A DNA stretch of 64,000 nucleotides from Geothrix sp. (GTDB lineage: Bacteria; Acidobacteriota; Holophagae; Holophagales; Holophagaceae), in NCBI GenBank assembly GCA_030824075.1, contig JAVBYJ010000003.1, positions 26,871 through 90,870 on the forward strand. The letters run 5' to 3'. The notes under the pieces are model-generated. The model saw only the letters and a program-made list of their open reading frames with translations, searched no databases and was not told where the DNA came from. The translations under genes and the position numbers were made by a program. This document shows positions 19,622-28,235 of this stretch, in pieces (positions within the stretch are counted from its first letter, which is position 1; the number at the start of each line of letters is the position of its first letter).

Positions 19622-20208
19622 TCCGTTTCCTGCTGGCCCTCCTTCTGGCCCCGGCCCTCCTGGCGCAGGGCGCCGTCGGTCTGAAGCTCGGGGACCCCTG
19701 CCCCCCCTTCCATCTGCCCGGCACCGATGGCAGGCCCCATGGGCCCGAGTCCTCCACGCCCCTGATGGTGGTGTTCCTCAGCACCGAGTGTCCCTATGTC
19801 CTGGCCACCCAGGCGCGCATCAACGCCTATGCGAAGAAATACGCCGGGAAGGTCCTGGTCCTCGGCATCAACGCCAATGATGTGGATACCCACGCCAAGG
19901 AATCCCTGGCGGATATGCAGGCCCAGGCCAAGGGCCAGGCCTTCGGCTTCTCCTACCTCAAGGATGAGTCCCAGACCGTGGCCCGGGCCTTCGGCGCCGT
20001 GTGCACGCCGGATTTTTTCCTGTTCGACGGGACTCGGAAGCTGGTCTACCGCGGACGCATGGACGACAGCTGGCGCGATCCCGCCAAGGTCACGGTGCGC
20101 GACCTCGAGGCCGCCACCGAGGCGCTTCTGGCGGAGCGGCCGGTGCCTGCCGACCAGATCCCAAGCCGGGGCTGTTCCATCAAGTGGAAGTCACAGGCGG
20201 CGCTCTGA
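19618..20208 (+). CDS. Exported redoxin-family paralogue
   Basis: 196 aa from the ATG at 19618 (ATGA overlap with the upstream gene). It begins with a signal peptide (MIRFLLALLLAPALLAQGAV). The rest aligns with the preceding gene throughout: CPPFHLPGTDGRPHGP, FLSTECPYVLATQARI, GAVCTPDFFLFDGTRKLVYRGRMDDSW, GCSIKWKS. The first cysteine of the CxxC is replaced, so the motif reads STEC: only one cysteine of the pair remains. Tandem duplication followed by export of one copy is the simplest history. A one-Cys peroxidase-like function is possible. Confidence 0.83.
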   Translation: MIRFLLALLLAPALLAQGAVGLKLGDPCPPFHLPGTDGRPHGPESSTPLMVVFLSTECPYVLATQARINAYAKKYAGKVLVLGINANDVDTHAKESLADMQAQAKGQAFGFSYLKDESQTVARAFGAVCTPDFFLFDGTRKLVYRGRMDDSWRDPAKVTVRDLEAATEALLAERPVPADQIPSRGCSIKWKSQAAL

Positions 20209-20254
20209 GCCGTCTTAGGCAGGAGGTATGATCGGAGGTTTCGCCGGAGCCTCC

Positions 20255-20914
20255 ATGCGTCTTGTCCTCTCACCTCTCTGCCGTGCCGCCGCGCTTCTGA
20301 GCCTGACCGCGCCCCTCTGCGCCCAGTGGGACTTGCGTCTGGAGCTGCCGCGCCCCACGGGCCAGAGCCTGCCCCAGACGCTCATCAGCGGCACGGGCCA
20401 GTTGGTGGCCGGGGACTTCGACACGGGCAAGGGCTTCATCGCCACCGTGAACCGGCGGATCCTCCAGGTGGGGCCTCTGCTGAAATTGGAGGGTGGCCTG
20501 GAGTACTCCCAGTTCAAGGCGGACGGCAATCTCCTGGCCGGGTCCGCGGTCCAGGGCACCCAGCTGAAGCAGCAGGGCGTGGGCGTGGGCGTGGGCGCCC
20601 AGGTCTGGGTGCCCTTCGTGGGAATCGCCGGTGAGATCGGCCTCATCCAGCGCTTCCAGCGCTACACCTTCGACACCGCCGGAGCCTCCTCCCGCATGGA
20701 TCTGAGCCGCACCTGGCTCCGCGTCGGCGCCCGCTGGCGCATCCCCTCCGTGCTGGTCCACCCCTACGTGGCGGCCAGCTACCAGCAGCCCGTCAGCAAG
20801 GATCGCCCCGTGAAGCTCAGCAGCGCCTCGGACCTGGCCGCCTACTTCACCGCGCAGGGCAGCGGTCAGGAATTCGAACGGATGTGGACCTTCGGCGTGG
20901 GGGTGGCCTTCTGA
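20255..20914 (+). CDS. Predicted outer-membrane beta-barrel protein
   Basis: About 219 aa with a signal peptide (MRLVLSPLCRAAALLSLTAPLCAQ). The start at 20255 has GGAG at good spacing; the earlier ATG at 20228 is only about 2 nt from its GGAGG and would add residues before the signal peptide. The mature part shows alternating aromatic/hydrophobic strands (LLKLEGGLEYSQF, GAQVWVPFVGIAGEIGLIQRF, WLRVGARWRIP) and ends with a phenylalanine (GVGVAF), as in outer-membrane barrels. The family was not recognised. It overlaps the phosphatase gene by 1 bp, so the two are probably cotranslated. Confidence 0.68.
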   Translation: MRLVLSPLCRAAALLSLTAPLCAQWDLRLELPRPTGQSLPQTLISGTGQLVAGDFDTGKGFIATVNRRILQVGPLLKLEGGLEYSQFKADGNLLAGSAVQGTQLKQQGVGVGVGAQVWVPFVGIAGEIGLIQRFQRYTFDTAGASSRMDLSRTWLRVGARWRIPSVLVHPYVAASYQQPVSKDRPVKLSSASDLAAYFTAQGSGQEFERMWTFGVGVAF

Positions 20915-22548
20915 TGATCCGGACCGCCCTCGCTTCCCTGATGCTGGTTCCGACCCTGGTCGCGGCCCCACCCGCCAAGGCCCGCCCGAAACTCGTGGTC
21001 GTGCTCTCGGTGGACCAACTCTCCGCCGAGCTGATGCAGACCTTTGGCCCCGAACTCACCGGTGGCCTGGCGCGGCTGCGGAAGGAAGGCGTCTTCTTCA
21101 CCGAGGCCTACCACGACCACGGATTCACGGAGACCGGCCCGGGCCACTCCGTGCTGCTCTCCGGCCGCTTTCCCGCGAACACCGGCATCGTCGAGAACCG
21201 CTGGATCGACCGCGCCACGGGCAAGCTCGTCTACTGCGTGGACGACGCGAATGCCAGGGCCCTCCATGCGCCGAACCAGCCCAGCTCCTCCAACGCGCGC
21301 TTCCTCGGCGACGGATTGGGCGATTGGCTGCAGCTCCAGGTGCCCGGTAGCCGGGTCTTTGCCGTATCCGGGAAGGATCGCGCCGCCATCCTCATGGCTG
21401 GACGCAAACCCACCGGCGCGTTCTGGTTCACCGGCCCGGCGGGCTTCACCAGCTCCACGGTCTACGGGGATCGCCTGCCGGACTGGCTGCTGCGCTACGA
21501 TCGCGGCCTTGGGGATCGCATCGCCACCGACAGTTGGCTCTGGACCAAGGATCCCGCCACGCCCGAAGGCCGTTCCGGATCCTGGAGCTTTGGCCCCCAG
21601 ATCATCCGCAACGGCGGCTTGCCGCGCCTCATCCAGGGCGCGGGCATGCCGCTGGACAAGGGCTTCGAGGCCCGGTTCCGCCGGTCCCCCTTCCTTGATG
21701 CCGTGACCCTGGAGGCCGCCGAGGCCCTGCTGGATGGCGAGAAGCTGGGGCGCGGTCCCGGCACGGATCTGCTGGCCATCAGCTTTTCGGCCACGGACTA
21801 CATCGGCCACAGCTACGGCATGCTCGGCACCGAAATGCGCGACCAGATCCACCGCCTCGATCGCGCCCTGGGGCACCTGCTGGACCGCCTGCGCCGCCAG
21901 CACCCGAACGCCTGGGTGGTGCTGAGCGCCGACCACGGCGGCCTGGACCTGCCCGAGGTTCTTGGCGAGCAGGGCTTCCCCGTGCAGAGGGTCCTTCCGG
22001 AGCCCTTCATGGCCGCGCTGCAAGCGAACCTCCGGGCCACCTTCAAGGTGGACCGGGACCTGCTGACCGCTGCGCCCGAACCCAACACGATCTACCTCAA
22101 CGAGGCCGCCGTGAAGGCCGCGAACCTGGACCGCCGCGAGGTCCAGCGCCGCACCCAGATCTGGCTGCGGGGGCGGCCGGAAGTGGCCGATGCCTTCACC
22201 GCCGAGGAACTCCTGGCCACGGATCCCACCGCCACGGGCAGCCCGCGGGACAGCAGCCTGCGCGTGCTGCTGCGCCGCAGCTTCCGCCCCGAACGCAGCG
22301 GCGACCTCCTGGTGGCCGTGAAACCCTTCGTGGTCTTCGGTACGCCCCCCACCGATTACCCCACGGGCCACGGCACGCCCAACGCCTACGACCGCCGGGT
22401 GCCCCTGATTTTCTGGGGCCCCTGGAAGGGTGGCGAGCGCCGCGAGCCCGTGCGCACCGTGGATCTCGCCCCCACCCTGGCCCGGGAACTGGGCCTCCAG
22501 CCCGGCCTCGTGGATGGGCAGGCGCTGAATCTCGGCCCCCGAAAGTAG
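20914..22548 (+). CDS. Exported alkaline phosphatase-superfamily protein (PafA / nucleotide pyrophosphatase type)
   Basis: 544 aa with a signal peptide ([19 protein letters not shown]). Zinc and nucleophile motifs of the alkaline phosphatase superfamily are in order: [11 protein letters not shown] (metal Asp), [20 protein letters not shown] with a Thr in the nucleophile position, DYIGHSYG (Asp and His), SADHGG (Asp and His), and [14 protein letters not shown] (His). The Thr nucleophile and [14 protein letters not shown] stretch are typical of PafA-like phosphate-irrepressible phosphatases and NPP diesterases; which of the two cannot be settled. Periplasmic or cell-surface, likely phosphate scavenging. 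Confidence 0.88.
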   Translation: MIRTALASLMLVPTLVAAPPAKARPKLVVVLSVDQLSAELMQTFGPELTGGLARLRKEGVFFTEAYHDHGFTETGPGHSVLLSGRFPANTGIVENRWIDRATGKLVYCVDDANARALHAPNQPSSSNARFLGDGLGDWLQLQVPGSRVFAVSGKDRAAILMAGRKPTGAFWFTGPAGFTSSTVYGDRLPDWLLRYDRGLGDRIATDSWLWTKDPATPEGRSGSWSFGPQIIRNGGLPRLIQGAGMPLDKGFEARFRRSPFLDAVTLEAAEALLDGEKLGRGPGTDLLAISFSATDYIGHSYGMLGTEMRDQIHRLDRALGHLLDRLRRQHPNAWVVLSADHGGLDLPEVLGEQGFPVQRVLPEPFMAALQANLRATFKVDRDLLTAAPEPNTIYLNEAAVKAANLDRREVQRRTQIWLRGRPEVADAFTAEELLATDPTATGSPRDSSLRVLLRRSFRPERSGDLLVAVKPFVVFGTPPTDYPTGHGTPNAYDRRVPLIFWGPWKGGERREPVRTVDLAPTLARELGLQPGLVDGQALNLGPRK

Positions 22549-22556
22549 GACCCGCC

Positions 22557-23261
22557 ATGAGCCTCCCCCGCGACGCCCGCCTGGTGATCCTTACGGGGGC
22601 GGGCATTTCCGCCGAAAGCGGGTTGCGCACCTTTCGTGCGGCGGACGGGCTCTGGGAGAACCACCGGGTGGAGGATGTGGCCACGCCCGAGGCCTTCCAG
22701 CGGAATCCGGCCCTGGTCTACCGCTTCTACAACGAGCGGCGACGGAGCCTCAGCACCGTTCAGCCCAATGCGGCCCACCTCGCCCTGGCGCGGTTGGAGC
22801 GCGAGTGGGCCGGTGCGTTCCTCCTGGTCACGCAGAATGTGGACGATCTGCATGACCGCGCCGGATCGCGGAACCTGGTGCACATGCATGGCGAGCTCTT
22901 GAAGGGCCGCTGCCAGCCCTGCGGGGCCGTCCATCCCTGGCCGGGCGACATGGACGCCGACACCCGCTGTCCGGCCTGTGGCCGCGGCCCGGTGAGGCCC
23001 CACATCGTATGGTTCGGCGAAATGCCCCTGGAGATGGACCGCATCTACCAGGCCCTGGACCGCTGCGACCTCTTCATCGCCATCGGCACCAGTGGCCATG
23101 TGTACCCCGCCGCGGGCTTCGTGGAGGCCGTCGGTCCAGGGGCGCACACGGTGGAGCTCAACCTCGAGCCCAGCCTCGTGGCCAGCGCCTTTCAGGAGGC
23201 CCGCACCGGCCCGGCCACGACGCTGGTACCAGCCTTCGTGGACGAGCTGCTACGGGCCTAG
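22557..23261 (+). CDS. cobB: NAD-dependent protein deacylase, sirtuin (SIRT5/CobB class)
   Basis: 234 aa. The NAD-binding motif is [20 protein letters not shown], the catalytic His lies in [14 protein letters not shown] is present, and a four-cysteine zinc site is formed by CQPCG and CPACG. The substrate-pocket motif Y-x-x-R appears in RFYNERRR; in SIRT5 and E. coli CobB these Tyr/Arg residues recognise succinyl- and malonyl-lysine, so desuccinylase as well as deacetylase activity is predicted. It follows the phosphatase gene by 8 bp and is convergent with the DinB gene. Confidence 0.94.
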   Translation: MSLPRDARLVILTGAGISAESGLRTFRAADGLWENHRVEDVATPEAFQRNPALVYRFYNERRRSLSTVQPNAAHLALARLEREWAGAFLLVTQNVDDLHDRAGSRNLVHMHGELLKGRCQPCGAVHPWPGDMDADTRCPACGRGPVRPHIVWFGEMPLEMDRIYQALDRCDLFIAIGTSGHVYPAAGFVEAVGPGAHTVELNLEPSLVASAFQEARTGPATTLVPAFVDELLRA

Positions 23262-23275
23262 GCGGCCTTGGTCGT

Positions 23276-23779
23276 TTAGTTCTCGTCGGCGCTGGGGCCG
23301 TACAGGGCGGGCACGGGCGCCTCGAGCAGCCGCAGGTAGACCGTGAGCTGGGCACGGTGGTGGATGGCGTGGTTCAGCACGAAGCTGCGCAGCACCGCGA
23401 GGCGGGGCATGGTGAAGAGCACCTGGCCCTCGTTCTTCAGCGTCCAGTTCCCGTGGTAGGCCTCGTCCGGTGCGGCCTCGAAAGCCTTCACGGCCCGCTC
23501 CACTTCTCCGTCGAGGGTGCGCAGCAACCCAGCCGCATCCTGACTCAGGGGCGGCCGCTTCGCCACGGCGACCGGATCGGAGTAGTCCAGCTCCGTGGTG
23601 GTGAGGGTGGTGGCCGCCCAGCCGGGGATCGTGACCAGGTGGTTGGCCAGATCGCCCAGGCTGAAGGACTTGGGATGGGGCCGGTAGTCCAGGCGACCGG
23701 CGGGAATGCGCTCGATCACCCGGCGGAGGCCCGCCATTTCCTGGGTGAACTCGGGCAGGAGGGACTTGGATGGCGACAT
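23276..23779 (-). CDS. DinB-family four-helix metal-dependent protein
   Basis: 167 aa. Helical DinB/YfiT-like fold with the three-histidine metal site expected from SLGDLANHL (first His) and FVLNHAIHHRAQLTVYLR (second and third). The HHRAQL motif is the most conserved part of the family. These proteins act as thiol-dependent transferases or hydrolases; no function can be assigned here. It ends the long minus-strand gene run and follows the YafY regulator, which may control it. Confidence 0.88.
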   Translation of the reverse strand: MSPSKSLLPEFTQEMAGLRRVIERIPAGRLDYRPHPKSFSLGDLANHLVTIPGWAATTLTTTELDYSDPVAVAKRPPLSQDAAGLLRTLDGEVERAVKAFEAAPDEAYHGNWTLKNEGQVLFTMPRLAVLRSFVLNHAIHHRAQLTVYLRLLEAPVPALYGPSADEN

Positions 23780-23842
23780 GGTGTCTCCTTGAAAGAGACT
23801 CAGGATGGTCCGAGCCTCCTGACACCGTGCTGTCAGGAGGCT

Positions 23843-24526
23843 TCAGGTGCCTGCCCTTCGCACGGCCCCCAGGTAATCCGCCAGGCTCCGTTCCGGGCCA
23901 GGATCGAAGGGGCCGAGGAAGGTGATCGATTGAATGCGGTCCACGCGAAAGGTGCGCAGGGCCTCGCGGAGTTCGCACCAGGCGGCGAGGTGCCAGCGGT
24001 AGCCCCAGAAGACCAAGCCCAGCGGCTGGAGCGCCCGTTCGGAGACGGTCCCGTCCGCCCGGATGTAGGTCATCTGCACCCGCTGTTTCTCTCGCAGGCT
24101 CTTCCGGAGTTCGCCGAGGAACTGCGCGGTGCTGGGGGGCACGTGGAAGTCGGGCACCACGAAAGGCAGGGCCGCGAGACTCTCCCTGCGACCCACCGGC
24201 AGCACCGCCTCCACCTTCCGCAGCAGGCTCCGGGCCGCCTCGCGCAGGGCCGGGTCCGCCCAGGCTTCGACAATCCGGGCGCCGAGGAGCAGGGCCTCGC
24301 CTTCCTCTGCATCGAACATCAGGGGGGGCAGATCGAAGTGCCGCGGCAGGCTGTAGCCGACGCCGGCCTCGCTTTCGATGGGCACGCCCGAGGCCATCAG
24401 GTCCGCGATATCCCGGTAGAGGGTCCGCTCGCTGATCTCCAGTTCCTTGGCCAGACGCGCCGCGGTGCTGATCCGGTCCCGTCGGAGCAGCTGCACGATC
24501 TGGAACAGCCGATCCGCTCGGCGCAT
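23843..24526 (-). CDS. YafY-type transcriptional regulator (HTH + WYL domain)
   Basis: 227 aa. The N-terminal winged helix (HTH_11) is visible: RLFQIVQLLRRDRISTAARLAKELEISERTLYRDIADLMASG. A WYL domain follows at about residues 135-200, with LQPLGLVFWGYRWHLAAWCELREALRTFRVDRI; the family tripeptide appears as GYRWHL. WYL regulators often sense ligands through this domain and regulate adjacent genes. It lies between the exported hydrolase and DinB genes on the same strand, with short gaps. Confidence 0.93.
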   Translation of the reverse strand: MRRADRLFQIVQLLRRDRISTAARLAKELEISERTLYRDIADLMASGVPIESEAGVGYSLPRHFDLPPLMFDAEEGEALLLGARIVEAWADPALREAARSLLRKVEAVLPVGRRESLAALPFVVPDFHVPPSTAQFLGELRKSLREKQRVQMTYIRADGTVSERALQPLGLVFWGYRWHLAAWCELREALRTFRVDRIQSITFLGPFDPGPERSLADYLGAVRRAGT

Positions 24527-24573
24527 GGCAGGAAACCTCCTCCTTCGGTTGATCGGCTCAGGGGTCGATCGAC

Positions 24574-26526
24574 TCAGGGCCTGGCCGGCACCACCGGCAG
24601 CGCCACGAAGCTCGCCTGTCCCGGCGCGTGGTAGATGCGCTGGGTGGCGGGGCGGTAGGCCTCGGGCAGGGCGAATAAGATGCTGGGCACGAAGGTCTGG
24701 GGGTTGCGGTCGTAGAGGGGGAACCAGCTGGACTGGATCTGCACCATGATGCGGTGGCCGGGCAGGAAAACGTGGTTGGCCGTGGGCAGGGCGAAGCGGT
24801 AGACCAGGGGCGCGTCAGGCTTCAGGGCCTTGGGCGTCTCCAGGCTTTCGCGGTAGCGGCCCCGGAAGATGTCCGCCGAGACCATGAGCTGGAAGCCGCC
24901 CAGGGCCGGCTGACTGGCCACTTCGTCGGGGTAGACGTCGATCACCTTCACCACCCAATCCGAATCCGTCCCGCTGGTGGAGGCCACCAGGTGGGCCACG
25001 GGCTCGCCGCTGATGCGCAGCGGGGCGGTGAGGGGTGCAGAGACGTAGGCCAGCACATCGGTGCGGCCCGAGGCTTCGCGCTGATCGTCTGTGAGCCACT
25101 GGGGCCAGGTGAGCCCCTTGTCGTAGCCCACGGGCTGGATGGGGCGGGCGCGGAAGGGCACGGGCTTGGCGGGATCCGAGACGTAGGCGTCGAAGGGCGC
25201 GTCGCCCGCCTTCGGCGCGGTGGTGGTCACCTTCAGGCCCGCGCCGAGATAAAACGGCGTGGCGGCGGTGGCCGTCCCCGCGCCCGCCATGGGCCAGCCC
25301 GGCAGCTTGCGCCAGGTGTTGGTGCCGGTTTCGAAGGCGCTCACGGGCGGCAGCTCCGCCTTCGAGCCCTTCTCACGGAGGTGCTGCTCCAGGAACGGCT
25401 TCAGGATGGTTTGGCGGAATTGCAGGCCCGTGTCCTGGTTGAATTTCAGCGGACCCAGGCTGCTGCCGTCCCCGATCTGGCCGCCATGGTTCCAAGGGCC
25501 CATGGCCAGGTAGAGCAGGTTTCCAGCTGTGTCCTTGGGTTTCAGCGCCTTCCACACGGCGATGGCGCCATAGATATCCTCAGCGTCGTAGAGGCTGTGG
25601 ACGATCATCGTGGGCACCGTCAGAGGCCGTTCCGCCAGCACACGGTCCATGGCCTGCTGTTGCCAGAAGGCGTCGTAGGTCGGATGCTCCACGACCTTGC
25701 GCCAGAAGCCCAGCTGCTCCATGCCGCGGCTCTTGGCCAGCGCGCCCGTGGAACCAGACGCCAGGAACATCTCGTAGTCGTCGAAGTGGCTGGTCCACCA
25801 TTTCACCTCACCGCTGCGGGTGGCCTGCTGGTCATGGATGTAGGCCAGGTTCTGGGCGCGGAAGGCGCCGTGATGGAACCAGTCGTCACCCCGCCAGCCG
25901 TCCACCATGGGGTTCATGGGCACGGCCGCCTTGAGCGCGGGGTGCGGGTTCACCAGGGCCATGAGGGGCAGGAACCCGTCGTACGAAATGCCCAGGATGC
26001 CCACCCGGCCGTTGCTTTCGGGCAGGTGCTTCACCAGCCAGTCGATGGTGTCGTAGGTGTCGGTGCTGTGATCAACCTCGGTGGGGTTGAGGGGTCCCCG
26101 CAGAGGCCGGTTCATGACGTAGTCGCCCTCGGAGCCGTATTTCCCACGCACATCCTGCACCACGCGGATGTAGCCGCCCTCGACGATGAGGTCGGTGACA
26201 TTGTCGTAGCCCTGGAGGACCGGTCCCAGGTGGGCACTGTGGGCGTGGCCCGTCAGCTCGGCGGCGTTGTAGGGCGTGCGCGTCAGCAGGATGGGGGCGG
26301 CCGCTGCTCCAGGTCGGGCCCCCTTCGGTACCAGGATGATCGTGTGCAGCTTCACCCCATCGCGCATGGGGATCATCTCCACGCGGCGCGTGTAGTCCCA
26401 GCTGTCCGCGGCCACCTTGAACGCGGCTGGCGTCTCGCTGGGCCCTGTTTCCATCTTGGGCGCCTGGGCGAACAGGCCCCCGGCCAGCAGGAGGGCAAGG
26501 AGGCTGAGGGAACACGGTGTGGGCAT
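24574..26526 (-). CDS. Exported CocE/NonD-family ester hydrolase (alpha-amino-acid ester hydrolase type)
   Basis: 650 aa with a signal peptide (MPTPCSLSLLALLLAGGLFAQ). Alpha/beta-hydrolase triad: nucleophile Ser in GILGISYDGF, Asp in SLYDAEDIYG, His in GPWNHGGQIG. The acid cluster and the C-terminal jelly-roll (ISGEPVAHLVASTSGTDSDW, FLPGHRIMVQIQSSWFP) match X-Pro dipeptidyl-peptidase/CocE-like acylases, including alpha-amino-acid ester hydrolases. The sequence WDYTRRVEMIPMRDGVKLHT is the classic N-terminal stretch of the latter. Periplasmic or secreted; the substrate is probably a peptide or amino-acid ester. Confidence 0.92.
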   Translation of the reverse strand: MPTPCSLSLLALLLAGGLFAQAPKMETGPSETPAAFKVAADSWDYTRRVEMIPMRDGVKLHTIILVPKGARPGAAAAPILLTRTPYNAAELTGHAHSAHLGPVLQGYDNVTDLIVEGGYIRVVQDVRGKYGSEGDYVMNRPLRGPLNPTEVDHSTDTYDTIDWLVKHLPESNGRVGILGISYDGFLPLMALVNPHPALKAAVPMNPMVDGWRGDDWFHHGAFRAQNLAYIHDQQATRSGEVKWWTSHFDDYEMFLASGSTGALAKSRGMEQLGFWRKVVEHPTYDAFWQQQAMDRVLAERPLTVPTMIVHSLYDAEDIYGAIAVWKALKPKDTAGNLLYLAMGPWNHGGQIGDGSSLGPLKFNQDTGLQFRQTILKPFLEQHLREKGSKAELPPVSAFETGTNTWRKLPGWPMAGAGTATAATPFYLGAGLKVTTTAPKAGDAPFDAYVSDPAKPVPFRARPIQPVGYDKGLTWPQWLTDDQREASGRTDVLAYVSAPLTAPLRISGEPVAHLVASTSGTDSDWVVKVIDVYPDEVASQPALGGFQLMVSADIFRGRYRESLETPKALKPDAPLVYRFALPTANHVFLPGHRIMVQIQSSWFPLYDRNPQTFVPSILFALPEAYRPATQRIYHAPGQASFVALPVVPARP

Positions 26527-26700
26527 AGGACCTCCGGGGGCGCCCCCTGAATTCAGAGCGGCCGAGCCCTGGGTGCGGAACTCGGATCGGGCAGAACGGG
26601 GAGGGGATGCGACAGTCTAGCCTGGGCCGAGGGGGGGCCTGGGCTGGGTTTCAGAGAACCGGAGTCGAGGGCTCCCCACCCGGCACCGCCTGGAGAAAGC

Positions 26701-27072
26701 TCAGAGCGGCCGCAGCTGCTCCGCGAGCGTGCGGGTCTTGTCGGTGACGACGGTGCCGGTGTGAAGCGTCGACTTGCGTTCGATGAGCAGCAGGTGGCAC
26801 TCCTGCTCCGCCACCGGATTGTGGCGCACGCCTTTCGGCACGACGAACAGCTCGCCTTCGCTGAGTTCGACGGAGCCCTCCTCCAGCTCGATGCGCAGGT
26901 GGCCCTTGAGCACGAGGAACAGCTCGTCCTCCTCTTCATGGCTGTGCCAGGCGAGCGATCCGTGCACCTTGGCGACTTTGAGGTAGGCCTCGTCGACCTC
27001 GCCGATCACCCGGGGCGACCAGAGCTCCGTCAGGGCGGCGGCGGCTTGCGTGGGCGATACGACCTTCAGCAT
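26701..27072 (-). CDS. Single-domain cupin protein
   Basis: 123 aa. Cupin motif 1 reads HGSLAWHSHEEEDELFLVLKG (HxH plus Glu), and motif 2 is ELFVVPKGVRHNPVAEQ (the final His). These four residues form the usual metal site. The C-terminus carries HTGTVVTDKTRTLAEQLRPL. Small cupins of this type are sugar isomerases, epimerases or metal-dependent dioxygenases; nothing here distinguishes them. It lies on its own between the hydrolase and the NTF2-like lipoprotein. Confidence 0.9.
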   Translation of the reverse strand: MLKVVSPTQAAAALTELWSPRVIGEVDEAYLKVAKVHGSLAWHSHEEEDELFLVLKGHLRIELEEGSVELSEGELFVVPKGVRHNPVAEQECHLLLIERKSTLHTGTVVTDKTRTLAEQLRPL

Positions 27073-27126
27073 GGGAATTCCTGTGGGTTCACGAATGCCG
27101 TTGACGGATCCAAGGTGGACGAAGGG

Positions 27127-27618
27127 TCAGGTGGCAGGCGACTCGGGAATGGCCGTGATCTGAACCTGACAGACCACCCATTTGCCCTTGTGGCGAATGT
27201 AGGTATCGACATACCGGTAGTGCGACTGGAAGGGTTTACCTTCATACATGCCCGTCATTTTCGTTCTTCCACTCAGCAAGGCGCAATCGCCGTAGACCCG
27301 GATATCAAACTCTTCGACCGAGTAGGGATGAATGATCAGGTCCGGGGAGATGATTTCTCGCAAAAACGTCGCTTTATCGGAAACATCGCCAGTCTTGCCA
27401 ATGTGCCTGAAATCAGCACTCATGTTGTCGGCTATTTTATCTAGGTTTTTACTGATGATGGCCCGGTCCCAGTCATCAGCCTGGGCCTTAAGCGCCATTG
27501 AAATCGTTTTAAGATCCGATTCGGAATGGTTGTAACTGCAGGACACCAAAAAGGACATCAAGACGATCGCCATGGCCGCAAGCCCGGGTGAACCGCCCAA
27601 ATGTCGATGCGTGGTCAT
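27127..27618 (-). CDS. NTF2-like (SnoaL/DUF4440 type) lipoprotein
   Basis: 163 aa from the ATG at 27618, which has GGAGG upstream; the earlier start at 27678 would precede the signal peptide by 20 residues. The lipobox is LVSC (in LMSFLVSCSYN). The mature part reads as an NTF2-like cone: LKAQADDWDRAIISKNLDKIADNMSADF, then strands DCALLSGRTKMTG, HYRYVDTYIRHKGKWVVCQVQI. Such proteins bind small ligands or act as enzymes, but no catalytic residues are recognisable. Base composition is a little more AT-rich than its neighbours. It neighbours a second NTF2-like lipoprotein. Confidence 0.78.
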   Translation of the reverse strand: MTTHRHLGGSPGLAAMAIVLMSFLVSCSYNHSESDLKTISMALKAQADDWDRAIISKNLDKIADNMSADFRHIGKTGDVSDKATFLREIISPDLIIHPYSVEEFDIRVYGDCALLSGRTKMTGMYEGKPFQSHYRYVDTYIRHKGKWVVCQVQITAIPESPAT

Positions 27619-27745
27619 GGGGTGCCTCCGGGTTTGATCTGCGACGGGATGAGGGTGCGGCGACCGGGTGAAAACCATCCCCCGCCCCAGACATGTGCGC
27701 CCGGGAGCCGAGGGGTGCGAGCGGTGAAGGGGTCAGCCATGGGCG

Positions 27746-28171
27746 TCAGGGTGACAGGATGGCTTGAATGATCTGGCTGTTTTGAACCTTAAAGGTGTTT
27801 TCGATTTCTTGGCGGACCTTGGCTCCGTGAGCCTGGTGGGTCACCATCACCCGGGCTTTGACCACCCCCTCCCGAAGGAGGATCGAGGTGATTTCAACGG
27901 AATACTGGGGATCCCGGGTCCACCCCTCCACGCGCTGGGCGACTTCTCTGCCCTTGCCCCAGGCCTTGGAACCCACCATGACCTGGACCTCCTCGGCCAG
28001 CAGGTTGGCAAGGGCGGCTTGGCTCTTGGCATTGATGGCTGCGTAGTAGGCCCTGACCACATTCATGTCCGTTTCTGCTTGCCGGGAAACACCCGGTTCC
28101 ACCAGCTTGGGACGGACGCAAGCGCCCATCAGACAGCAGAAGATCGCGAGGACAACAGGAGAAGTCCGCAT
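27746..28171 (-). CDS. Second NTF2-like lipoprotein
   Basis: 141 aa from the ATG at 28171 with GGAGG upstream. A signal peptide ends in the lipobox LMGAC. The mature region begins with an NTF2/SnoaL-like helix (DMNVVRAYYAAINAKSQAALANLLAEEVQVMVG) and continues with predicted strands (YSVEITSILLREGVVKARVMVTHQ). It is weakly similar in layout to the next gene downstream, so the two may be diverged duplicates. No function is recognisable. Confidence 0.75.
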   Translation of the reverse strand: MRTSPVVLAIFCCLMGACVRPKLVEPGVSRQAETDMNVVRAYYAAINAKSQAALANLLAEEVQVMVGSKAWGKGREVAQRVEGWTRDPQYSVEITSILLREGVVKARVMVTHQAHGAKVRQEIENTFKVQNSQIIQAILSP

Positions 28172-28235
28172 TCGATGGGCCTCCGATACGAGTATGGACT
28201 GCATTCCAGGGCGGATCCCATGATCCTTCCGCGTC

